64,000 nucleotides of DNA from Putridiphycobacter sp965230195 (lineage in GTDB: Bacteria > Bacteroidota > Bacteroidia > Flavobacteriales_D > Crocinitomicaceae): positions 3,782,001 to 3,846,000 of the forward strand of contig OZ245997.1 of assembly GCA_965230195.1 (NCBI GenBank), given 5' to 3'. The notes under the pieces were generated by a model. The model made no database searches. It was not told the origin of the DNA and saw only the letters and a program-made list of their open reading frames with translations. The translations under genes were made by a program, and so were the position numbers. The first letter of the stretch is position 1. Every line of letters starts with the position of its first letter. Shown here piece after piece: positions 1 through 5,964 of this stretch.

Positions 1-380
1 ATTCCTGCTGCCACAGTATAAACAAATATTGTTTCAATTATAATCCTAAAAGATTGATATGCTACCAACCAAACCGGTGGAATGGCTTGAATCCAATTAC
101 TTTTTCTATTACGGTAAACAAAAACACCGATAAAAATAAAAAGTGGCAAAATCATAGAGATAACAAAGCGGGGCGGAAAACTATAATCGGCCAAAAAACC
201 AGATGAGCCTATGAGGTATGCGTATAGCTGCCATGCTAGTAATCCCAATACCATAATCGTTTTCTTTCTCTTTCTGAGTTTTGGATCCGAAATACTCTTA
301 TTAATAGCATAGTTTCCAATAAAAAACAAGATAATTAGCATAAGGGCTGTTAAACCAATATAGGACATTTTTAGTATCAT
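1..380 (-). CDS. Integral membrane protein, 3' end outside window
   Basis: The frame is open from an ATG at 380 (or 368) to the window edge, so about 126 residues are visible and the C-terminus is missing. The translation begins MILKMSYIGLTALMLIILFF and shows about four hydrophobic segments separated by short basic loops (one loop is rich in Arg and Lys, near residues 34-39). I do not recognise a family. A MarR-type palindrome at 395-412 lies 15 bp before the start, and the remains of a MarR gene lie immediately upstream on the same strand, so this gene was probably the regulator's target. That link is inferred from position. Confidence 0.6.
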   Translation of the reverse strand, partial: MILKMSYIGLTALMLIILFFIGNYAINKSISDPKLRKRKKTIMVLGLLAWQLYAYLIGSSGFLADYSFPPRFVISMILPLFIFIGVFVYRNRKSNWIQAIPPVWLVAYQSFRIIIETIFVYTVAAG

Positions 381-394
381 AATTTTAGATTTTC

Positions 395-412
395 AAGTTG
401 CATATACAACTT
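395..412. promoter_or_regulatory. MarR-type palindromic operator (copy 1)
   Basis: The 18-mer AAGTTGCATATACAACTT is a near-perfect palindrome. It is the exact reverse complement of the copy at 619-636. Sites of this TTG-N6-CAA shape are typical for MarR-family repressors. It sits just upstream of the membrane protein gene that starts at 380. Confidence 0.6.
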
Positions 413-417
413 TGTAG

Positions 418-598
418 TTAATATTTTACACAGTTAATTGTTTTGTCAATAAAGTTGAGAGCTTCCTCACCTCCTTCCTTTAGTATATCTCTCAGCTCTT
501 CTACTATTATTTTCCAATGCGGGATGACATCAGCCAGAAATTCCAAACCATTTTCAGTTAAAATCAAGGAAGTTAGATTGTGCTTTTGACATCTTCAT
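418..598 (-). pseudogene. MarR-family regulator remnant (C-terminal third)
   Basis: From 594 down to the stop at 418-420 the reverse strand encodes 58 residues containing LTSLILTENG followed by a helical C-terminus (LEFLADVIPHW, then an acidic/hydrophobic helix). This matches the end of the MarR wing, the usual L-T-x-x-G motif and the dimerisation helix. The winged-helix N-terminus is absent. An ATG at 596-598 sits behind a good -7 box (TATATTTG at 603-610) but in another frame and reaches a stop after 14 codons. The simplest reading is an internal deletion of roughly 80-90 codons that kept the promoter, start codon and C-terminus. It is too short to be a working regulator. Confidence 0.65.
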
Positions 599-602
599 AA
601 AA

Positions 603-636
603 CAAATATAGTTTAAAAAGTTGTATATGCAACTTT
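603..636 (-). promoter_or_regulatory. Promoter and operator of the MarR remnant
   Basis: On the minus strand a -7 element TATATTTG (603-610) lies 4 nt before the ATG at 598. It is preceded by the palindrome AAGTTGTATATGCAACTT (619-636), the exact inverse of the 395-412 site. The palindrome covers the spacer region, as expected for autorepression. Both elements look intact although the gene is broken. Confidence 0.55.
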
Positions 637-684
637 TTAAGTCTTTTTTAGATTCCAGGGATTAATTGAGACAGTAATTAAACT

Positions 685-746
685 ATGTGGTTGTGGTCTT
701 CGAGTCCCCCATTGTCCATGACAATGAGCCTCAGACCACCACACCA
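685..746. repeat. Long imperfect hairpin, candidate dispersed repeat
   Basis: An imperfect inverted repeat has TGTGGTTGTGGTCTTCGAGTCC on the left and TGAGCCTCAGACCACCACAC on the right, with an inner ATTGTcATGACAAT-like core at 711-726. The segment GTCTTCGAGTCC ... TGAGnnCTCAGA recurs at 53312-53360, also intergenic. No poly-T follows, so it is not an obvious terminator. Confidence 0.4.
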
Positions 747-873
747 AAAACAATAAACCATTAAACTTTAAACTGAATAACCAGAGATAAGCTGATTAAC
801 CATATATTTTAATTAGATTTGATTAACTGACTCTCCAAAAAATAGTAACCAACTTCCTTACTAAAGAGCAAAC

Positions 874-1575
874 ATGGCAGAAAAAGAAAAACCAAGGCTT
901 GCAAGGTTAACAGCGATTATTACACAGCTTCAATCTAAAAGAATTGTTACTGCAAAATACCTTGCTGAAAAGCATAATGTGAGTTTAAGAACCATTTACA
1001 GGGATATTCGTACGCTTGAGATGTCTGGTATTCCCATATTTACTGAAGAAGGTAAAGGTTTTTCATTGGTTGAAGGCTACCAACTTCCCCCTGTTCATTT
1101 CACAGAAAACGAGGCAAATGCATTGATTACCGCTCAACAGTTAGTTTTAAAAAACAAAGACCAGTCCTTTATTGAAAATTATACTGACGCGATTGTAAAA
1201 ATTAAATCAGTATTAAAGCACTCTCAAAAGGGAAAGGCAAGCCTCCTGGCCGACCGGATTTATTTTGAAGAAAACCGGAAGGATGAAAAATCCAGTAATA
1301 ACTTAATGTCAATTCAATCGGCCATAACCGGCTTCCAATTACTGGAAATTGATTATCTTTCAACATCTGGCAATACTACAACAAGAACAATTGAGCCATT
1401 TGCATTTTATAATAATAATGGGAACTGGCTTTTGATTGCTTTTTGCAGGTTAAGGAATGAATTCAGGACATTCAGAATTGATTCGATTAAAAAAATAACT
1501 CCGAAAAACGAAATATTTGATCCCCATGACATGACAATTAACCAGTATTTTGAACAATATGTAAAAAACCGATAA
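874..1575 (+). CDS. WYL-domain transcriptional regulator (YafY/DeoR-HTH type)
   Basis: Residues 8-60 form a helix-turn-helix of the DeoR/HTH_11 kind (KRIVTAKYLAEKHNVSLRTI, then YRDIRTLEMSGIPI) followed by the GFSLVEGY wing. Residues 140-215 are a WYL domain with the characteristic NWLLIAFCRLR and FRTFRIDSI strands. At 233 residues it is close to the usual length for single-WYL flavobacterial regulators. WYL domains bind nucleotide-like ligands and the protein should act as a cytoplasmic DNA-binding regulator. The DUF4345 gene 68 bp downstream has its own promoter-like sequence with a dyad and is the nearest candidate target. That pairing is inferred. Confidence 0.88.
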   Translation: MAEKEKPRLARLTAIITQLQSKRIVTAKYLAEKHNVSLRTIYRDIRTLEMSGIPIFTEEGKGFSLVEGYQLPPVHFTENEANALITAQQLVLKNKDQSFIENYTDAIVKIKSVLKHSQKGKASLLADRIYFEENRKDEKSSNNLMSIQSAITGFQLLEIDYLSTSGNTTTRTIEPFAFYNNNGNWLLIAFCRLRNEFRTFRIDSIKKITPKNEIFDPHDMTINQYFEQYVKNR

Positions 1576-1580
1576 CAGCC

Positions 1581-1616
1581 TTGACATACCTTTGTCAATA
1601 ACCACCAGTACTTTTG
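1581..1616 (+). promoter_or_regulatory. Promoter with TTGACA/TGTCAA dyad
   Basis: The dyad TTGACA-N6-TGTCAA (1581-1598) is followed after 10 nt by TACTTTTG (1609-1616), which fits the Bacteroidota -7 consensus TAnnTTTG. The DUF4345 start is 27 nt further on. Nearly the same arrangement precedes the GyrI-like gene at 30038. Confidence 0.5.
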
Positions 1617-1643
1617 TTTCAAAATCAATTAAAACACATAAGA

Positions 1644-2033
1644 ATGGAAATCATCAGTATTGTAACATTATCGCTATCAGGACTTTTATTAACCTTGGTA
1701 GGTATTTCAAGATTAAGTAACCCTATAAAGACTTATCAAAAAAGTTCCGGTATTACAATTAACAATGACGTTAACCTGTTAAATGAAGTCAAGGGGGTAG
1801 GTGCATTAATGATGCTTGGTGGCTTACTCACATTATTAGGAATTCTGGTATCCCAGTTTACCTTTACTTCTCATGTCATAGCGGCACTTATTTTTATTGG
1901 ATTTGCAATAGGCAGATTAGTGAGCATGGGCACAGATGGTAAACCAAATAAACAAATTGTACAGGGATTAATTTTTGAACTTGTATTGGGTCCTGCAAAT
2001 GCTTTTTGTATTGCCTACACTTTAATGCAATAA
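1644..2033 (+). CDS. DUF4345-family membrane protein
   Basis: About 129 residues with four hydrophobic segments. The pattern of an N-terminal hairpin, the segment GALMMLGGLLTLLGI, the turn AIGRLVSMGTDGKP and a last helix starting with GLIFELVLGP matches small DUF4345 inner-membrane proteins of unknown function. I placed the start at the ATG at 1644 (MEIISIVTL), because the in-frame ATG at 1614 lies inside the putative -7 box at 1609-1616. It is followed by two hairpins, the second a good terminator. Confidence 0.72.
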   Translation: MEIISIVTLSLSGLLLTLVGISRLSNPIKTYQKSSGITINNDVNLLNEVKGVGALMMLGGLLTLLGILVSQFTFTSHVIAALIFIGFAIGRLVSMGTDGKPNKQIVQGLIFELVLGPANAFCIAYTLMQ

Positions 2034-2047
2034 CCAGTAAAGTCTGA

Positions 2048-2072
2048 TGTCCCGGCTGAGCCGGCAGGGACT
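2048..2072 (+). other. Stem-loop upstream of the terminator
   Basis: GTCCC and GGGAC arms enclose a GGCTGAGCC inner hairpin. It lies directly after the DUF4345 stop and before the real terminator. It may protect the 3' end of the mRNA. Confidence 0.4.
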
Positions 2073-2096
2073 TAAAGTATAAATAAATATTAAACA

Positions 2097-2131
2097 GAGG
2101 CCCGGATCACCGGGCCTTTATTGTTTTTAGA
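2097..2131 (+). terminator. Rho-independent terminator after DUF4345 gene
   Basis: The arms GGCCCGG (2099-2105) and CCGGGCC (2110-2116) are closed by an ATCA loop and followed by TTTATTGTTTTT. The 7-bp all-GC stem in an AT-rich genome is a strong intrinsic terminator. Confidence 0.85.
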
Positions 2132-2268
2132 ACTCATTATCTAAAGCCAGATCTACCCTATTTATACATTTTTTTAGCCTTTGAGTAGGGGTATTGCCAA
2201 ACTAAATGGTCTTATAATTAAACAACATGGTTTATCCGCCAGGAATTGAACCAAAAAAACTTATCAAA

Positions 2269-2502
2269 ATGAATTGGACTATAATAGAAAACAAGCTTGT
2301 TAAAACTTATCACCTTGGAAATACTTCAGAGACATCTGACAGAATACAAGCCGTTAATCTTATTGCAGGAGCACACAGACATTATCCGAACTTTCAGGTT
2401 AGTGATAACAAAATTAAATTTGAATTGACTTCTCGTAACCAAAATAAAATCTCGCAAAGAGTGTATAAAATGGCTGGTATTATTGATCAGTTATTTGGTT
2501 AA
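2269..2502 (+). CDS. Pterin-4a-carbinolamine dehydratase-like small protein
   Basis: With the start at 2269 the product is 77 residues: MNWTIIENKLVKTY, then an AHRHYPNFQVSDNKIKFEL segment and a C-terminal IIDQL. The overall pattern (Trp near the start, a helix, His-rich turn plus Pro, beta strands, final helix with I-D-x-L) resembles pterin carbinolamine dehydratases. The catalytic signature is not intact: the H-H-P motif reads H-Y-P, and the conserved T-H after the second strand reads T-S. If the family call is right, dehydratase activity is doubtful. An in-frame ATG at 2227 would add 14 residues that do not look like the family. Confidence 0.45.
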   Translation: MNWTIIENKLVKTYHLGNTSETSDRIQAVNLIAGAHRHYPNFQVSDNKIKFELTSRNQNKISQRVYKMAGIIDQLFG

Positions 2503-2541
2503 AAAAAACTTTAAATTTACGCCTGTTCAGACTTTATCAAA

Positions 2542-3507
2542 TCAGGTAGATTTTAACCCTACCATTTCATAAGTCATTTTTACCAGACGTCTGGCTACCT
2601 CCATATCGTGAGCATTTGGATTAGGTGATTTCATTGGCCAACCACCTTCTTTACATTCCTTATCTCTGTACAATACACTGCTTTGACTGAAATAGGCTCC
2701 TGAATGGTGAGGCGCATCATCTGACAACAGGCAATGCAATGATGTCTGAGCAGATTCTTCATTACTATCCGACATACTTCGCGTCAATGGTCTCATGATG
2801 GTCATCAAAGCTCTCATCAAAAAATTGCCTCCACTTCCAAAGTTAGAACGTGCCCATCCCGGGTGGATAGATGCTGTTGTAACGCCTGTTCCCTCCAATC
2901 TCTCAGCTAATTCCTTAGCATACAATACTACAGCCAGTTTTGCTTCTCCATAAGAATCAAATGCATTAAATTTCCTTTTCTTCCAATGCAAATCATCAAA
3001 ATGTATTTTATGACGTTTTTTAGGGCTCCCTGCATGTACTACCGAAGAAACGATCGCCATTCTTGAAGGCGCACTCTTTTTAAGTGTATCCAGCAATAAT
3101 TCCGTTAAGAGAAAATGCCCAAAATAACTGGCTGCCATGGTAATCTCAAAACCATGTTTTGTATACTTAGGATTCCATTCCATATTCACCATTCCTGCAT
3201 TGCACATCAAGCCATCTAATTGATTGTATTTACTCAAAAATGATTGAACAAAATCTCTTACTGATTCCAGATCTGCAAGGTCACATCTTATGACATCATA
3301 AGTTCCTTTTAATTCTTTAAACGATTTTGCAACTGTCTCTCCCGATTCAACTCTCCTGCAAGCCATTACAACATGTCCGCCTTGTTTTACAAGCTGTCGG
3401 GTTGTTTCCAGCCCTACCCCCGAATTTGCTCCTGTTACGATATACACTTTTCCACTGATATCTTTAGAAGCCGTTTTTTGATCGATTGCTAATTTTCTTC
3501 TTGCCAT
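2542..3507 (-). CDS. Short-chain dehydrogenase/reductase (retinol dehydrogenase/POR-like)
   Basis: This is a classical SDR fold of 321 residues. The nucleotide-binding motif TGANSGVG is at 25-32, the CNAG motif near 102-105, the active-site serines are in SSVVHAG (about 154), and the catalytic pair Y-x-x-x-K is Y186/K190. The extended C-terminus with W-K-R and acidic segments resembles the retinol dehydrogenase/protochlorophyllide reductase-like subgroup, so the substrate is probably a lipophilic aldehyde, ketone or alcohol. It lies 117 bp behind the AraC-type regulator on the same strand but has its own promoter with AraC half-sites, so it should be switched together with the divergent oxidoreductase operon. 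The substrate is unknown. Confidence 0.88.
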   Translation of the reverse strand: MARRKLAIDQKTASKDISGKVYIVTGANSGVGLETTRQLVKQGGHVVMACRRVESGETVAKSFKELKGTYDVIRCDLADLESVRDFVQSFLSKYNQLDGLMCNAGMVNMEWNPKYTKHGFEITMAASYFGHFLLTELLLDTLKKSAPSRMAIVSSVVHAGSPKKRHKIHFDDLHWKKRKFNAFDSYGEAKLAVVLYAKELAERLEGTGVTTASIHPGWARSNFGSGGNFLMRALMTIMRPLTRSMSDSNEESAQTSLHCLLSDDAPHHSGAYFSQSSVLYRDKECKEGGWPMKSPNPNAHDMEVARRLVKMTYEMVGLKST

Positions 3508-3539
3508 AATATTTGGTTTATTAGGTTTCTATACAGCAA

Positions 3540-3604
3540 CAAATTAACTAAAGCCTAAGTGGTATTTTGAACACAATGTTCAGAAGATAAAACACAATTG
3601 TCAG
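3540..3604 (-). promoter_or_regulatory. SDR promoter with paired AraC-type half-sites
   Basis: Read toward the gene, the half-sites are CTGACAATTGTGTTT (3604-3590) and CTGAACATTGTGTTC (3583-3569), 21 bp apart. After exactly 21 nt comes TTAATTTG (3547-3540), a one-mismatch -7 element. Motif, phasing and spacing are the same as upstream of the regulator itself and of the cytochrome gene. Confidence 0.7.
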
Positions 3605-3624
3605 ACTGCAGTCTTAAAGATTGA

Positions 3625-4551
3625 TCAATTGAAAAATTGCGACCTGTATACATTTGGTGATTCACCAGTTTTCTTTTTAAATAGTCTGCTAAAATAATGT
3701 GGGTAATTAAATCCTAAATCATATGCAATCTCATTCACTGTTTTTTGAGAATTTACCAACTCATTCTTAGCTAATTCAATTAAATGTCCGTCAATATGAT
3801 CTTTTATACTCTTTCCTGTCTCTTTTTTCAACAAATCACTGAGGTAAGTAGTTGAATAATTTACTTTTTCAGCAAAAAAATCAGGTGATGGTGTTCCTAA
3901 TTCTAATTGTAAATTTTTATTGTAAAATTCTTCTATTAAGGCTTCTACTCTACTGACAATATCAGAACTGCTGTTCTTTCGGGTAATGAACTGACGATCA
4001 TAAAATCTTTCCGAATAATTGAGTAATAACTGGATATTTGTGACTAATACTTCCTGGCTATGCTTATCAATATTCAAATCAAGTTCATGTTTAATATTAT
4101 TCACTATTTCAAGTAAAGTATCCTCTTCCTTCTTTGATAAATGTAAAGCTTCATGAACCTGATAATTAAAAAAATTATACTTTCTTATTTTTCTGCTCAG
4201 ATCATAGTTCCTGATTAAATCAGGGTGAAAAACCATAAAAAAGCCATAAGTACTGGCTGTATGTGAAGTATTAGAAGATACAATTTGATTTGGAGCTATG
4301 AACTGCAACACACCTTCTTCAAAATCATATTTATTTCGGCCGTAATGCAAACCACAACTACCATCTTTTAAAATAACACTATATAAATCTGACGTCATCT
4401 TCACATCCTTATATGCTTCCATTTGTTCACTGGAAACATCAAGTTTGGTCACATCTACAATCCCAATTAAAGGGTGCTTTGGTTTATCATTACCAATAGC
4501 TTCAAAAAATTGGGTTACCGATTTAATTCTAAAAATACCTTCTTCTTGCAT
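3625..4551 (-). CDS. AraC-family transcriptional regulator
   Basis: The protein has 308 residues. The first ~190 residues form an AraC-type sensing domain (cupin-like strands with LKDGSCGLHYGRNKYDFEEG, then helices). The last ~100 residues are the double helix-turn-helix: TTYLSDLLKKETGKS in the first HTH, and IAYDLGFNYPHYFSRLFKKK followed by TGESPNVYR in the second, which is the classic AraC signature. It lies between the SDR gene and the divergent cytochrome/molybdenum hydroxylase operon. Phased direct half-sites occur before all three transcription units, so it probably activates both flanks and its own gene. The inducer is unknown. The -7 box ends 4 nt before the ATG, which predicts a leaderless mRNA. 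Confidence 0.92.
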   Translation of the reverse strand: MQEEGIFRIKSVTQFFEAIGNDKPKHPLIGIVDVTKLDVSSEQMEAYKDVKMTSDLYSVILKDGSCGLHYGRNKYDFEEGVLQFIAPNQIVSSNTSHTASTYGFFMVFHPDLIRNYDLSRKIRKYNFFNYQVHEALHLSKKEEDTLLEIVNNIKHELDLNIDKHSQEVLVTNIQLLLNYSERFYDRQFITRKNSSSDIVSRVEALIEEFYNKNLQLELGTPSPDFFAEKVNYSTTYLSDLLKKETGKSIKDHIDGHLIELAKNELVNSQKTVNEIAYDLGFNYPHYFSRLFKKKTGESPNVYRSQFFN

Positions 4552-4555
4552 ATTG

Positions 4556-4620
4556 TAAATTTAAAACAGGTTTAATGACTTATTAAACACAATTTACGTT
4601 TTATTGAACACAATACTCAG
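4556..4620 (-). promoter_or_regulatory. AraC-gene promoter with paired half-sites
   Basis: Toward the gene the half-sites are CTGAGTATTGTGTTC (4620-4606) and the weaker ACGTAAATTGTGTTT (4599-4585), 21 bp apart. They are followed by 21 nt and then TAAATTTA (4563-4556). Only CAAT separates this -7-like box from the start codon. Confidence 0.68.
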
Positions 4621-4687
4621 GTTTACATTTTTTTAATTGAAGGCAGTCAATGCAGAAATAGAACTATAGTACCTGCTTCCATAAAAT

Positions 4688-4752
4688 ATGAATATTGTGT
4701 TCTATCTTCTGAATATTGTGTTCTAATTTAAACAGACAATCAGTTAAATTTG
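4688..4752 (+). promoter_or_regulatory. Promoter of the oxidoreductase operon with paired half-sites
   Basis: Half-sites are ATGAATATTGTGTTC (4688-4702) and CTGAATATTGTGTTC (4709-4723), 21 bp apart. The -7 element TAAATTTG (4745-4752) follows after 21 nt. The proximal half-site takes the place of the -33 region, as in class II activation. The leader to the start at 4814 is about 57 nt. Confidence 0.75.
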
Positions 4753-4813
4753 ACTAAATTACAACAAAGTTGGCATCCCACAGCATTTTATAATCCCCTA
4801 AAAAATCACATCT

Positions 4814-5464
4814 ATGAAGAAAAAAATAATTATAGCAGCAACTTTTGCTTTCTGCGTGATGACTATTTCAGCTGGTTTCTCGGATTCAGATCCGATAGTC
4901 CTGTCTCCATACAATGAATCGGAATCACATGTTATTTCACTAACAACCAATCAGGAACCTCTAACAACTACTAATGGAGACACAAAGGATTTTGAGATAG
5001 TCATGAGTGTTATAACTCATCCCAGATGTATGAACTGTCACCCCATGGGCGACCGGCCAACCCAGGGAGATGATGGACATATCCATACATTTAATATTCA
5101 ACGGGGAAAAGATGGACATGGTATGCCAAACGCTCAATGTTCTACCTGTCATCAATCTGAGAACAATAATTACTCAGGAGTTCCGGGTGCGCCACACTGG
5201 CATTTGGCTCCAAAAAGTATGGGATGGCAGGGACTCACAAAGTACGAGATTGCTGCATCAATACTGAATAAAGAAAATAATGGCGGAAGATCTCATGAAG
5301 AAATAAGGCATCATTTAAAACATGACCCGCTTATTTTATGGGCTTTTGATCCTGGTGTTAACAATGAAGGGGTTCAAAGGGAAAAACCACCTGTTAGTTT
5401 CGAAGAATTTAAAAAAGCCGTTGATTCATGGTTTGATGGCGGCGCTATCATACCAAAACAATAA
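4814..5464 (+). CDS. Periplasmic diheme c-type cytochrome-like subunit
   Basis: A 216-residue protein with an N-terminal signal peptide (KKK then a hydrophobic stretch to about residue 21). It has two heme-attachment motifs, C-M-N-C-H at 72-76 and C-S-T-C-H at 109-113, and several extra histidines that could be axial ligands. It is the first gene of an operon with a 2Fe-2S subunit and a molybdenum hydroxylase subunit. Proteins of this type are often annotated as an isoquinoline 1-oxidoreductase subunit. As this two-subunit hydroxylase lacks an FAD subunit, a c-type protein is the expected electron acceptor. The role is inferred from motifs and operon. Confidence 0.8.
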   Translation: MKKKIIIAATFAFCVMTISAGFSDSDPIVLSPYNESESHVISLTTNQEPLTTTNGDTKDFEIVMSVITHPRCMNCHPMGDRPTQGDDGHIHTFNIQRGKDGHGMPNAQCSTCHQSENNNYSGVPGAPHWHLAPKSMGWQGLTKYEIAASILNKENNGGRSHEEIRHHLKHDPLILWAFDPGVNNEGVQREKPPVSFEEFKKAVDSWFDGGAIIPKQ

Positions 5465-5480
5465 TAATACACAGATTAAG

Positions 5481-5945
5481 ATGAAAATAAAGTTTAATAT
5501 AAATGGTGTTTCACAGGAAGTAGACGTTGATGGTAACTCCCCTTTATTATGGGTCATCAGAGATATGTTGGATTTAAAAGGAACCAAATTTGGATGCGGT
5601 AAAGCTGCATGTGGTGCCTGTACAATACATGTTGACGGAAAGTCTGTACGTTCGTGTTCTTTTGCATCCAAGTTTGCAAACGGTAAAGAAATAACTACTA
5701 TTGAAGGGTTATCTGATGGTGAAAACTTACATCCCGTTCAACAGGCCTGGAAAGAAGAGGTTGTCCCGCAATGTGGGTATTGTCAGCCCGGTTTTATGAT
5801 GGCTACTGCTGCATTACTGGAAGAGATTCCTCATCCAACCGATAAAGACATTGATGACAATATTATCAACTTCTGCAGGTGTGCAACCTATTACAGAATG
5901 CGAAAAGCAATACACAGAGCTGCCGAAATAAAATCAAACGCTTAA
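5481..5945 (+). CDS. 2Fe-2S subunit of molybdenum hydroxylase (IorA/CoxS-like)
   Basis: The start is the ATG at 5481 (MKIKFNINGVSQEVD), 16 bp after the cytochrome stop; a longer in-frame reading would run through the cytochrome gene. The product has 154 residues. A plant-ferredoxin type cluster is bound by C39, C44, C47 and C59, in the motif with GCGKAACGACT. A second cluster is bound by C98 and C101 (CGYCQPGF) and by C132 and C134 (CRC). Length and motif order match the small subunit of the xanthine dehydrogenase/aldehyde oxidase superfamily, closest to IorA. There is no signal peptide, so it should be carried to the periplasm with the Tat-exported large subunit. Confidence 0.9.
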   Translation: MKIKFNINGVSQEVDVDGNSPLLWVIRDMLDLKGTKFGCGKAACGACTIHVDGKSVRSCSFASKFANGKEITTIEGLSDGENLHPVQQAWKEEVVPQCGYCQPGFMMATAALLEEIPHPTDKDIDDNIINFCRCATYYRMRKAIHRAAEIKSNA

Positions 5946-5964
5946 TCAATTTAACACTTACAAA

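Noticed and set aside
1614..1644. Upstream ATG (1614) as start of the DUF4345 gene
   Set aside because: It lies inside the putative -7 box at 1609-1616 and adds a polar, unconserved-looking stretch; the ATG at 1644 starts directly at the first membrane helix.
5322..5481. Longer 2Fe-2S protein starting inside the cytochrome gene
   Set aside because: The extra 53 residues are out of frame with a well-supported gene and show no ferredoxin features; the ATG at 5481 gives the family's usual N-terminus.
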